Source: Diplodia intermedia (lineage: Eukaryota > Ascomycota > Dothideomycetes > Botryosphaeriales > Botryosphaeriaceae). Taken from it: 64,000 nt of DNA. The notes beneath the pieces were generated by a model. That model ran no database searches. It saw nothing but the letters and a program-made list of their open reading frames with translations, and was not told the DNA's origin. This document shows positions 43,570 through 53,889 of the stretch, piece after piece (positions within the stretch are counted from its first letter, which is position 1; every line of letters starts with the position of its first letter). A program made the position numbers and the translations under genes. The stretch spans positions 1 through 64,000 of the forward strand of contig JAKEKT010000026.1 of assembly GCA_021495925.1 (NCBI GenBank), read 5' to 3'.

Positions 43570-46549
43570 ATGACTGACCCGGGCGTCGATGACCTGCACT
43601 ATGGTCACTTCGGTCAACCTGTGTACGACGTCGACAACAGAACCTGGATTTTCCAGCGATCCCCCGGTGTGCGACGCGTCTTCCATCCAGTGGGCCACCC
43701 TCAGGTCGAGATTCCCGCCACCATCGCCGCGAACACATGCCGCGTGAGCTCTGCCGCCGAGCTGGATGACCAGCAGAGTCATCTTCTCGCTCTGTTCCCG
43801 GAGCTTCAGACCGCTGCCCCCCTTCTCGGGCCCCTCGCTCAGGTCTCAAATGCCATCGAAGCTGTTGCTTCTACCTTTGATCCTCTAACTGGAGACCTAC
43901 TGGCTTGCGGAAGAGCCGCCGACGTGAAAGATGGTGGAAAAGGGACCATCAGTTTCGTTGCTTTGCCCGGAGGTGCCGCCGGAGAATCGCTTCGTCTAGT
44001 GCGGCGACAAAATGAGCGTCAGGGCTGGGGACATGATCATAGCATCTGGCTGGAAGTTCCTACCCTTCGCCATGGAGACATTGGCTGGTGGCCTGGGATC
44101 GGTACGCCCATCCTGCAGATCACTAGTGCAGTCCAAGCCGGGGACCGCAGCACTTTTGTCGCTGTTCGTACCGCCCGCTCCATTCATCTTTTTCAGCCCA
44201 GGTACCATTCTCAGGCAGTAGCGCCCCAAAAAGGCCCCGCGTCTTCCCTTTCGTTACCTGCTTCTAGATTGGAAGCAAGTCCTCTGCTCTACTTGACCTC
44301 CCCTCCGCACGAGCCGGGTTACGCAGATGTTGCTTTCAACCCTTGGTATCAGCGGCAGTTCGGAACTCTCGATCAGGAAGGAACCTGGATTATATACGAT
44401 ATCGAGGGCAGACGAGGAAAAAAGAGCCATTATCGGTCCATCCAAGCAAGGAAAGGTTGTCTTGCACCGCCTTTAACAAGAACCGACCTCCAAGAGGGCA
44501 CACTCCCGGGTAACTATGATGGTTGGGGCCGCATCTTGTGGATCAACGACGTGAGTACGGTGTTGATTTGCAATAGGCGGATCCTGCAAGTTGCGGATTT
44601 CCAAGGTCGATCGTTGTATTTGTCGCCAACCAGTCTCAGACTTGCTCGGACCTCTTCCTGGATCTTGGATGTGAGGAGAGATCCTCATGACATGAGTCGT
44701 GTCCTTCTTTTGACCTCGACACACCTTTTGATCTTGAAGATGCCGGTCCCTGCGCGGTTTACGGAGAATGAGGACTGGGTGGATGCAGACGTTTTACTAT
44801 CTTGGAGACATTTTGTCCATGAGGAAGATACGACGATGCAGATTCGTGCGTTTGTAGATGAAGAAGGTATGTTGATAAATCACGGGACGGTGTCGCTTAT
44901 ACTTACTCATCTTTGCAGATACCGTTGTATTTTTGCAATCTCACACAATGTTTTACAGTATTGTATTCCGATATCGCCAACATGAGGACTTAGACTTACT
45001 CATCTCTGCGTCGGACCCGGCAACTTTCTTGCACTCCCATCCTACATTACGTGGGATGCACATGGAGGCCCTTGATTTTGGTGATTTTAGTCGGGGCAAT
45101 GTCTCTGGGCCTGGGACCGACTACCGCGACCGTGGGCTCCGATTCTTCAACTTCCATATCCTGTCAAAGACTCTGGAGGCAAGCCGAATGCTGGTAGTCG
45201 TCTCCGACGAAGCATCAGGCCCATTTATGCAACAGCGAGCTGCCCTTGAAGTTGAGTGTCCTTGTTGGACACAAAGACTTGCATATCAAAGCTCGTCCTT
45301 TGTCGCAGATGGCGTTGACGGGATGGACAAGGCATCGGATGATTATGAGTTGCGAAAAAGAAAGACGGCAAGGCTTCCGATGGATTGCATCCAGAACTGG
45401 CGGTTGGAGAAGCTGTCTCGGCTCAACGAGTTGCTTGAAGAAATGAGCAGGGTCGATGACCTTACTCGGGAGGACTCTTCTACGATGATGGTCGAGCTCT
45501 CTACGAACATTGGGTCTATGGATCCTGCGGAATGTCGCCCGAACATACTGTACCGTGTTGCTGGCCGCGAGATTTCAGATCTAAATGTCGCCGACGTCGA
45601 TGAGACGGCTGCTTCCTTTTCAGAGCTGGTGAGGTCCACTTCCGGACAGGATGGCGACGAGCCAACATTGGCCATCAACCCCTTGGGCGGTTTCTCTGTT
45701 GTCGAGTTTGAGGACGGTGTACCGTCCATCTCGCTGACATATGAGAAACTCATCCGGAAGCACGTATCGACTATGCCAATGAACACGACAGCGAGAGATC
45801 GCCTAGAAAGGGAAAGGCTTGCCAGGCGGCTCGCCGTACTCTCTTGCCTCGCGAGCGTCAAGCTGGAGGTGCGGCAGCCGGAGGCGGAGCAAGAGTCGAT
45901 TGAAGCATCTCAAGGCATCGATGAGGACAGCTACTCAGCGGGGTACCTGAGCTCCGAGCCCGACTACAGCCAAAGCTCGAGCTATCCCTTGCCGACCCCA
46001 GAGGCTACGCCTTCGCTAGCCTCAGAGGGCACCTTTATTTCGAGCCTGTCGACTTTGACCGAGCTATCGATCCCCCAACGCCTCAGTCGATTCGGAGTGA
46101 CCTCTGGCCATGGCCGCAAGCAAATACCAGACCTACCGGCAGCCGGGAAGCAGATACTTGCTCAGTGGAGGATTGGCGAAGCATACCCGGCAGGGCGCGA
46201 CGAAAGCGATTTCTTCTCGAGAAGAGGAAGGCGCAGGAGCGCTTTGAACGATCCGAATCTGTCTGCCAAGAAGCGCGAGAAGTTGCTTAGGCAAGAAGAG
46301 AAGCGGGCGCGCAAGCAACGGCGGGAGACGGAGCTGTTCCAACAGTCGCAGCAATCCGTGTCGCAGACACCGCAACTGACGGTGGTGTCGCAACCGCCCG
46401 CAGCACCAGTGTTTCCAATGAGCTCACCTGTTCGCGGGCGGCCAAGTCAGATGGGGCAATCTTCCCAGGTGGCACCATCGACGCAGGTGGAGAGAGGGGC
46501 CCATGGGGGGCGGCCGAAGAAGAAGAGGAGGAGGACAGAAGGGTTTTGA
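43570..46549 (+). CDS. RRN6: RNA polymerase I core factor subunit, RRN6-like
   Basis: A 975-aa protein from exons 43570-44866 and 44919-46549. Rrn6 is part of the core factor that recruits RNA polymerase I to the rDNA promoter in the nucleolus. The N-terminus has HYGHFGQPVYDVDNRTWIF; the first 480 residues read as a beta-propeller (HSIWLEVPTLRHGDIGWWP, DVAFNPWYQRQFGTLDQEGTWIIYDI, GRILWINDVSTVLICNRR, ILDVRRDPHDMSRVLLLTS), followed by a helical region and a disordered C-terminus with SQ-rich patches and a terminal basic motif RPKKKRRRTEGF, a likely nuclear signal. This order fits fungal RRN6. The start ATG gives a normal N-terminus. Confidence 0.88.
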
Positions 46550-47054
46550 TGGCAACGCTTTTGTGTATGATTTTCTGGTCATTGTTCCAGCGCTGACGTA
46601 GCGTTTTCACGTATTTGTATCACTATCGGGCGGCGCAGGCGGGGCAAGGCGTTTGGGAGGTCTAGTGTATCGAATATCCATTTATTCGAGCGGTTCTGTG
46701 TGTGATCGGCGTGTTGTCGAAGTGGGGCGACAGTGCGGAGGCGGATGGTGCAAGTGCGAGGGTCCAACAGCGCGACATCGGATGACGTGGAGCCTTCTAG
46801 ATCCGCGCGCAGCACCGGCGGAGGAGGCGGGAGCGGTAAAGGGGCAAGCCGGGGTGGTGCACGTGAAGTGGTGACGCGGAAGCCAAGCGACTCGCGGTGA
46901 TAACCTCGGCCACGTCAGGGTGCGCACGATAGCTGATGAGCTCTCGAGCTTCCAGTATATTCCCCCACCTCCGCTCTCGCCGCTGCGCCCCAACGCTCTC
47001 CTCTCCAGCCCTCGCCATCCGTCCCGCCGCCGCCGCCGCCGCCGTGCTCCCTTG
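46550..47054. other. Intergenic between RRN6 and Lon
   Basis: Terminator of RRN6 and promoter of Lon, about 500 bases; GC-rich near the Lon start with ccgccgccgcc repeats at 47021-47045. No gene. Confidence 0.55.
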
Positions 47055-49952
47055 ATGGCGACCCCGAAGTCCAAAGTCTTGCCCATTGTCCCGCTGGCCG
47101 CGCCGTCCGCTCTCTTCCCCGGCGTGACCCTCAATCTGCCCATCGTCAACCGCGCCGATGTCGCCTCTCTCCTCGCACACATCTACAGCCGCGCCGCAAG
47201 CCCCAAGAGCGATGCTCCCGTCACAATAGGCTGCGTGCCGCTGAACTCGCCGCTTCTCTCACGCGATGGCCACCGCATGATCGACGCCGACGCCGCAGCC
47301 AAGAAGAAGGCGGCGAAGCCCGAAGTCAAGGACCCTGTCCACGCCACAAAGGACGACCTGTTCTCCTTCGGCACTGTTGCCAAGGTGTCGGGCGTACAGG
47401 GCCGCGGGCAGGGAGAGCTGAGCCTGCTTGTTGAGGGCATCAGCCGCTTCAAGGTCCAGAATGTCATCCAGGAGCGACCGTACTTCGAGGCGGAATTGGT
47501 CCATCTGGAAGACGAATGTAAGTGCCCTCGACCCTGCGCATCACCTGCAGCGTGCTGTGCTGACTATGGGCCCATTGCAGTCGTCAATCCGACCGACGCC
47601 ACCATGCTGAACCTCTTCTCCGAGCTAAAGCAGCTGTCACGCGAGTACCTCGCTCTCGTGCGCTTGTCGTCCATTCTGCCCCGCATGAACATAACGATAA
47701 CACCTTTGATGGCACGGCGGCTGGAGCTGTTCATCGCAAAGAAGGATGTCTCCGAAGCCGGCCTGCTGGCCGATGTCATGGCCGCCAACGCAGTCGAGTG
47801 CACACATGAGGACAAGCTGCGCGTTCTGTCTGCCGTTTCGGTCAAGGATCGCGTGCAACGCGTCATCGAGATTCTGCAGAAGCAGATACTGACCATCCAG
47901 GGGAGCAGCCGGATGTTGGCTGTCGGCTCCGCCAAGCCCTCGACCGGCATCGATGCCGAAAGGATCGAGAGATGGAACAAGGCACGGTTAAGGATGCCCA
48001 ACAATCTCAGCAGCATGAACGGCTTTCCCGGATTCCCCGGATTCCCCGGTGGCAATGGTGGAGCCGGTGGCCAGGAGGAGGGCAACGAGCTGGATGAGCT
48101 GAAGAAGAGATTGGACGAGGTCAAAATGAGCCCCGAGGCACAGAAGGTTGCGCAGCGTGAACTTCAGAGGCTGCAGAAGATGAATCCTGCTCAGGCTGAA
48201 TACCAGGTCTGCAGGAATTACCTGGAAAATCTCGCCGACATTCCCTGGTCCAAGTTGACCGAAGATCAGCTGGATGCACAGACCCTGGCAAGAGCAAGGA
48301 AGCAACTCGACGACGATCACCACGGCTTGGAGAAGATCAAGAAACGTCTGCTTGAATATCTCGCTGTCCTCAAGCTCAAGCAGTCCGTCAACGCGGACAT
48401 TGAAGCTCAAATAAAGATGCTGTCAGAGTCCGCCTCCACGGACAGTTCGAAGGACTCCGGGGACGAGCACGAGGAGAAGGAGACGCCTGAAAATCAAGAG
48501 AAGGAGACTTCCCTAGTGAAGGCAACCCCGAAGGATCCGAGTGAGGCCGAGCTTCGCCTGCTGGAGAAGAAGCGCATGGTCGACAAGTCACCGATCCTCC
48601 TCCTCGTTGGTCCTCCGGGCACCGGTAAGACCAGCTTAGCCAAGTCTGTGGCAACGGCCCTCGGCCGTAAGTTCCACCGCATCTCGCTCGGTGGCGTGCG
48701 TGACGAGGCTGAGATCCGTGGTCATAGAAGAACCTATGTGGCTGCTATGCCCGGTCTCATCGTGCAGGGACTGAAGAAGGTGGGCGTTGCCAATCCGGTC
48801 TTCCTGCTTGACGAGATCGATAAGATTGGCATGTCAAATCACAATGGCGACCCATCGGCGGCAATGCTCGAGGTCTTGGACCCAGAGCAGAACCACACCT
48901 TCACCGACCATTACATCAATATCCCTATCGACTTGAGTAAGATCCTCTTCATTGCTACAGCAAACACACTGGACACAATTCCGCCTCCCCTTCTCGACCG
49001 GATGGAGACCATTCAGCTCTCTGGCTACACGACTCTGGAGAAGAGGCACATCGCCACGCGGCACCTGCTTCCCAAGCAGATAATGACCAATGGACTTGCC
49101 TCAGACAAGGTCCTTCTTCCCGAAGAAGTCATCGACAAGATCATCGCCTCGTACACGCGAGAATCAGGTGTCAGGAACTTGGAACGCGAGTTGGGAAGTG
49201 TCTGCCGGTACAAGGCGGTTGAGTATGCCGAGGCTATCGACGCTCACAGCTTGCAACTATATCAGCCAGAGGTCAACGTGGAGGATCTGGAGAAGATTTT
49301 GGGCGTTGAGACTTTTAGTGAGGAACTCGCTGAAAGGCATTCTCGGCCTGGCGTTGTGACAGGCCTGGTGGCTTACAGCACCGGTGGTCAGGGAAGCATC
49401 TTGTTTATCGAGATTGCAGACATGCCTGGAACTGGTCGCGTTCAGCTTACCGGCAAGCTCGGCGATGTGCTTAAGGAGTCGGTTGAGGTGGCCCTCACTT
49501 GGGTGAAGGCACACGCGTACGAGCTTGGTCTTTCGGCCAGCCCGGACATGGATATCATGAAGGAGCGCAGCATCCACGTCCATTGCCCGTCGGGCGCCAT
49601 TCCAAAGGACGGCCCTTCGGCTGGCCTTGCTCACACGATCGCTCTCATTTCCCTCTTCTCCGGCAAGCCGGTATCTCCGCGACTGGCCATGACTGGCGAG
49701 GTTTCGCTGCGTGGGCGGGTGTTGCCGGTGGGCGGCATCAAGGAGAAGTTGATTGGAGCGTTGCGCGCGGGTGTCGAGGTTGTTCTGTTGCCAGAAGCTA
49801 ACCGCAAAGACGCCAAAGATTTGCCTGACGAAGTTAAGAACGGGATCCGCATCGAGCACGTCTCGCACATTTGGGAAGCGATGCGGCACGTATGGCCGGA
49901 GGCGAGGTGGCCCGGCGAAAAGGGGTGGTCTGGGCTGGAGAGCCGGCTGTAG
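47055..49952 (+). CDS. Peroxisomal Lon protease (LONP2/Pln)
   Basis: A 944-aa ATP-dependent protease from exons 47055-47517 and 47581-49952. The 63-bp intron is a multiple of three without a stop, so the unspliced frame runs through it; splicing joins ED-E to FVNPTDA. Domains: Lon N-terminal substrate domain (from LPIVPLAAPSALFPGV), AAA+ module (GPPGTGKTSLAKS Walker A, VFLLDEIDK Walker B) and the proteolytic domain with KDGPSAG catalytic Ser and the Lys of GGIKEKL. The last residues, GLESRL, end in SRL, a type 1 peroxisomal targeting signal. This separates it from mitochondrial Lon. It degrades damaged matrix proteins in peroxisomes. The start at MATPKSK gives no mitochondrial presequence; an upstream in-frame ATG at 46920 is unlikely. 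Confidence 0.94.
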   Translation: MATPKSKVLPIVPLAAPSALFPGVTLNLPIVNRADVASLLAHIYSRAASPKSDAPVTIGCVPLNSPLLSRDGHRMIDADAAAKKKAAKPEVKDPVHATKDDLFSFGTVAKVSGVQGRGQGELSLLVEGISRFKVQNVIQERPYFEAELVHLEDECKCPRPCASPAACCADYGPIAVVNPTDATMLNLFSELKQLSREYLALVRLSSILPRMNITITPLMARRLELFIAKKDVSEAGLLADVMAANAVECTHEDKLRVLSAVSVKDRVQRVIEILQKQILTIQGSSRMLAVGSAKPSTGIDAERIERWNKARLRMPNNLSSMNGFPGFPGFPGGNGGAGGQEEGNELDELKKRLDEVKMSPEAQKVAQRELQRLQKMNPAQAEYQVCRNYLENLADIPWSKLTEDQLDAQTLARARKQLDDDHHGLEKIKKRLLEYLAVLKLKQSVNADIEAQIKMLSESASTDSSKDSGDEHEEKETPENQEKETSLVKATPKDPSEAELRLLEKKRMVDKSPILLLVGPPGTGKTSLAKSVATALGRKFHRISLGGVRDEAEIRGHRRTYVAAMPGLIVQGLKKVGVANPVFLLDEIDKIGMSNHNGDPSAAMLEVLDPEQNHTFTDHYINIPIDLSKILFIATANTLDTIPPPLLDRMETIQLSGYTTLEKRHIATRHLLPKQIMTNGLASDKVLLPEEVIDKIIASYTRESGVRNLERELGSVCRYKAVEYAEAIDAHSLQLYQPEVNVEDLEKILGVETFSEELAERHSRPGVVTGLVAYSTGGQGSILFIEIADMPGTGRVQLTGKLGDVLKESVEVALTWVKAHAYELGLSASPDMDIMKERSIHVHCPSGAIPKDGPSAGLAHTIALISLFSGKPVSPRLAMTGEVSLRGRVLPVGGIKEKLIGALRAGVEVVLLPEANRKDAKDLPDEVKNGIRIEHVSHIWEAMRHVWPEARWPGEKGWSGLESRL

Positions 49953-51581
49953 AAGGGTCTGCAGCAGTACCGAGTGTTCGAGGACTCCTACAGTTGCGAC
50001 TCTCTTTCATGCATGGCGTTGGTGGCGTTAGTTGGGTGTTTGGCTATTTCTTGTCATTCACTCCCAGGGGCGGTCGAGGTTGCTACGTGAGGCTCGGGTT
50101 CCTGCGATGAGCAGCTATGGGATGTACTGTACATGCATTTATGATAAGCTCAGTATCTAGTCAAACGTTGCACTTAGTAGTTACGTTGTGTTAGCATACC
50201 CGGCCCGGAAGGATGGTGCGGTGCTGATGACTCCTGTGTAAACACTGCGGATGTAACCGCTCGAGAAACCACCGTTACCGGTTGGCTATGAGTTGGGAAA
50301 TGGAGACTTCTCACCAATACTCATCGCGGTCTCAAGACAGGAACCAGTAGGTAGCTCGGTGGGTAGGAGTGGGGTGCGGCCACAAATAGTTCAGTACCAC
50401 ATGCGGCAAGCCTCGAACGCCACACTACACCCATGTCCGATGTGCTTTGAGAATGACATTACCTCAGTCGCCGCGGGCTTATCAGAAGCCGATCCTGGGG
50501 ACGACATGGGGGAGCGGATGCCGCAGGCACGAGCAATCTGCCTTTGTCTTCAGCCACGTTTCGGCTGGCGACGCTCGGCTCCCGCACAGCGTGGTGTAGC
50601 CGCGATAAGCTCGCCGCGGTGGCCATTCTCAACAACCCTCTTTCGCCGGCCAGCAATCCGACGCAGAACTCGGCTTCCGGTCCGCCCTCGCTGCTGGGCT
50701 CGCCGAATCTGCAGACAGCCCTGCCAGCAAGCGTGCCACGCCGCATCTGCGGCCCGAACGTTATCTATCTAGGTACAGCTGCCTTCCCTTATCAGCCGCG
50801 ACTCGTTTCTACTATCAATACCTAGCCGTGAGCCGCCGCGAATCAAATATCCCCCATGCTTGCTTCCATGTGCCGGCTGCCCAGTCTATTCCGCAAGTGG
50901 TCTGAAATTCCGGAGAAGTGCGAGAACGTGCAATCCGCCAACCAGCCTCTCGGCGCACCCGTAGCTCTGCTCCCTGCCTGGGTTCCCGCATCCGCTTGCC
51001 GCCCTCCCACCCAGTCTGCGCAGGCGGCTCTGTCTAATCTCAGGTCCTGCCGAACAGCCGCACGTTGTGTTACTGGAATCACTAACTGGTTGCAGGCTCG
51101 AGGGTCGACTACGCCTATCACTACTGCAAGGGCCCCGGCAACGGCGACGCTATCTTGAACGGAACAAGCCAGGACGCAGTTGGATCCTCCCCACGGCCAA
51201 GACCGCTTGCCTACGTCTTGTCTGCTTGGCTTGTTCCGGGGCCGTTGCTGCTTCAATGCTCGTGCTGCTGTGGTCCTGCCTGTCCCTTATCAGTGCCAAG
51301 CCGCAGCGAAGGCGAGAGGAAGCCGTGGGATTGTGAGCCGAAGGCGGAGCAAAGGCACCAATATGGGGGTCGTCTTCCCCATCTCCGGTCGGAGGTCGTG
51401 GTGAATCTCGCTTGCGGCCACTTATATCTATCTCCACGCACCCTCGTGCTTGGTACGGCTGCTTTTCTTCGTCGATTCCCGAATCCGTAGCACCCGAGCC
51501 CCCTGGTCGTTGCCGACGTCCAGTGAAGTGTGATTCGACCGGCTCTCAGTGTGAAAGGCTGCTGCAAACCCGCTGTACACC
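49953..51581. promoter_or_regulatory. Long upstream region of the ammonium permease with GATA-type sites
   Basis: No gene is supported in this 1.6 kb. Six HGATAR-type sites (either strand) lie upstream of the permease: 50479-50484, 50603-50608, 50761-50766, 50789-50794, 51287-51292 and 51428-51433. Two of them are 28 bp apart. GATA factors such as AreA/Nit2 activate nitrogen-scavenging genes through such sites, so nitrogen control is plausible. The motif is short and several hits are expected by chance. Confidence 0.5.
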
Positions 51582-53139
51582 ATGGCGGAAATACCACCAA
51601 CTGTAAGTCTGATCCTCCCGCAGGGATACCTCGATGGTTTCCAGCGGCTCACAAGATGCCTAGCCCGAGTACGATGCGTCGGATCCCAAGGGCGGCGACC
51701 CCACCTTGGTCAACGTGAACGCCGCCTACGCAGGGCTGGAGTTCCACTACATCTGGTTGATGGTCTGCGCGTGCCTCGTCTTCTTGATCATCCCGGGCAT
51801 CGGCCTCCTCTACGGCGGTCTCGCACGGCGCAAGTCGTCGCTATCGCTTCTCTTCCAGTCGTTCCTGGTCATGGCGGTGACGACGTTCCAATGGATGTTC
51901 TGGGGCTACTCGCTGGCCTACAGCCGCACGGCCGGGCCCTTCATCGGCGACCTGAAGAACTTTGGCCTCATGAACGTCCAGGTCGCGCCTTCGCCCGGCT
52001 CGCCATACCTGCCAGAGATCGTCTTCTGCTTGTACCAACTGCTCTTCTGCGCGTGCACCGTGCAGATCGTCATCGGCGGTGCGTTTGAACGCGGACGCAT
52101 CGTGCCGTCGCTGATCTTCTCGTTCCTATGGGCTACCATCGTCTACTGCCCCATCGCGTGCTGGACGTGGAATGCCAATGGCTGGCTGTACAACCTCCCT
52201 TCGCTCGACTTTGCTGGCGGCGGGCCGGTGCACATTGCGTCGGGCTGGTCCGCGTTGGCGTACGCGTTTGTGCTGGGCAAGAGGAAGCACGCGGGTGAAG
52301 CCTCGCACCAGAAGCCGCACAACACCACTCTCGTCTTCCTTGGTAAGCACCTCGTCTTCTCCAGACTGGACCCAACTCGTCGCTAACCCTCTTCTCCAGG
52401 CACGGTGCTCATCTGGTTCGGGTGGTTTGGTTTCAACGGCGGCTCGGCACTCAACGCGTCGGTGCGGTCCATGTACGTGTGCTTCAACACCAACACGGCC
52501 GCGTGCTTCGGCGTGCTGGGCTGGGTGTGCGTGGACTACGTCAAGCACAAGGGCAAGTTCTCGGTGGTGGGAGCGTGCTCGGGGGCGATTGCCGGGCTGG
52601 TAGGCATCACGCCGGCCGCCGGCTTCGTCTCGCTCTGGATCGCCGCCGTCATCGGCTTTCTTACCGGCGCTGCCTGCTCGGCCGTGCAGAATGTCGACCG
52701 CTGGCTGCACATCGACGAGGGCATGGACGTCTTCAAGCTGCACGGCATCGGCGGCATGATCGGCTCCTTCCTCACCGGCATCTTCGCCCAGACCTGGGTC
52801 GCCTCCCTCGACGGCTTGGGCACCGAGGCCGCCGGCGCCATGGATGGTGAGGGTGTTCAGGTTGGCCGCCAGCTCGCCGAGATTTGCGCCATCTCCGCCT
52901 ACTCCTTCGTCGTCTCCTGCATCCTGCTTTACATCATCAAGTTCATCCCTGGCATGCACCTGCGCGTCAGCGAGGAGGCCGAGATGATCGGCCTTGATAT
53001 CGACCAGTTCTTCGACGAGCAGATTGGCGACTGGAGCCTGCTTGAGCAGATGCAGCTTTCCCACGGCCAACCCGCCGCTGTGAGTGGCACCAGCAGCCAG
53101 AAGCACAGCGAGGATGGTAAGGAGCCGAAGGAAGCATAG
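51582..53139 (+). CDS. Ammonium permease, MEP/Amt family
   Basis: A 479-aa transporter from exons 51582-51602 (21 nt), 51664-52342 and 52400-53139. The small first exon encodes MAEIPPT and joins PEYDASDPKGG. Eleven membrane helices can be followed, for example YIWLMVCACLVFLIIPGIGLLYGGL, GYSLAYS and CPIACWTWNANGWL. The two pore histidines are present in GGGPVHIASGWSALA and FKLHGIGGMIGS, and the DFAGG...H element is intact. The cytosolic C-terminus has the conserved LRVSEEAEMIGLDIDQF regulatory stretch. Transports ammonium at the plasma membrane; the fungal family has several paralogues and which one this is cannot be told. Confidence 0.95.
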
Positions 53140-53540
53140 CTGACGAAAGGAAGGTGGAGATGACCGGGGAAATGCGAGACGGCTGAAGCGGAGCCGCTCG
53201 GGCATTGGCATCATGATACTATTTTGAGTTAACTCGGTGGCACTATTATGTTCATGAGTAGCATTTGTCAATAGACTCTTAATTTTGAATATTTCCAGCG
53301 GAACTTACATTGCACCCGCTACACCGACCATCAACCCAATGCATGCCCTTCAAAGGACAATGAGCAGATCTGTTCCAACAATGCTTTTCTCGTTCTTTCA
53401 CTGGTAGACAAAGCAGCCAAACTTGAAGCCCGGACAACAATGGAGTTGTTCACGAGGGTGAAGGCTTTCGTGTATGCTTGTTTACCGTCTGGTATGTACA
53501 ATGTCGTCTGTTAGTAAATATTAAAGCTAGGTCGAACATC
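53140..53540. other. Intergenic, no gene seen
   Basis: AT-rich 3' flank of the permease and leader of the small zinc-type gene. Confidence 0.5.
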
Positions 53541-53726
53541 ATGAACACTGCCATCAAGCACCGAAACCTAAAACTAACAATCAACTCTTACAATAATCGG
53601 CCTCCTGGAGAGACGATCACTGACAGGATGTGGCACTGCTGCGAATGCCTTACTATGCAAAGCGACGAGATGGATGATTGCCAGGTTTGCGGACATGACC
53701 AGTGCGACTACTGCGCTTCTCCGTGA
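53541..53726 (+). CDS. Small Cys-rich zinc-ribbon-like protein, 61 aa
   Basis: A short single-exon frame beginning MNTAIKHRN. The C-terminal half has WHCCECLTM, CQVCGHDQCDYC: paired cysteines in C-x2-C arrangement with an added His/Cys pair, like the small fungal zinc-ribbon proteins of unknown role. The frame is open further upstream to 53478 without a better start. It is short enough that chance cannot be ruled out, but the spacing of the cysteines argues for a real gene. Confidence 0.5.
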   Translation: MNTAIKHRNLKLTINSYNNRPPGETITDRMWHCCECLTMQSDEMDDCQVCGHDQCDYCASP

Positions 53727-53889
53727 ACTTCGTCATTGCTATCCGCAATCTGAATCTTTGCCGTAGAATATCCGACTAGAATTACAATCAATGTTGTTAT
53801 CTGATATCATTTTCCTTGGTCCAGATTCTTTACTCGTGATTCATCTTATACATGTTGTACAGTACATACATCTACTGTGGTTTTTTTTT

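Noticed and set aside
46920..47054. N-terminal extension of Lon as a mitochondrial presequence
   Set aside because: In-frame with an upstream ATG, but Pro/Arg-rich and the protein carries a peroxisomal SRL end; MATPKSK is the better start.
52126..53271. Minus-strand frame of 381 codons opposite the ammonium permease
   Set aside because: Shadow of a GC-rich coding region; Ala/Arg/Asp-rich without domains.
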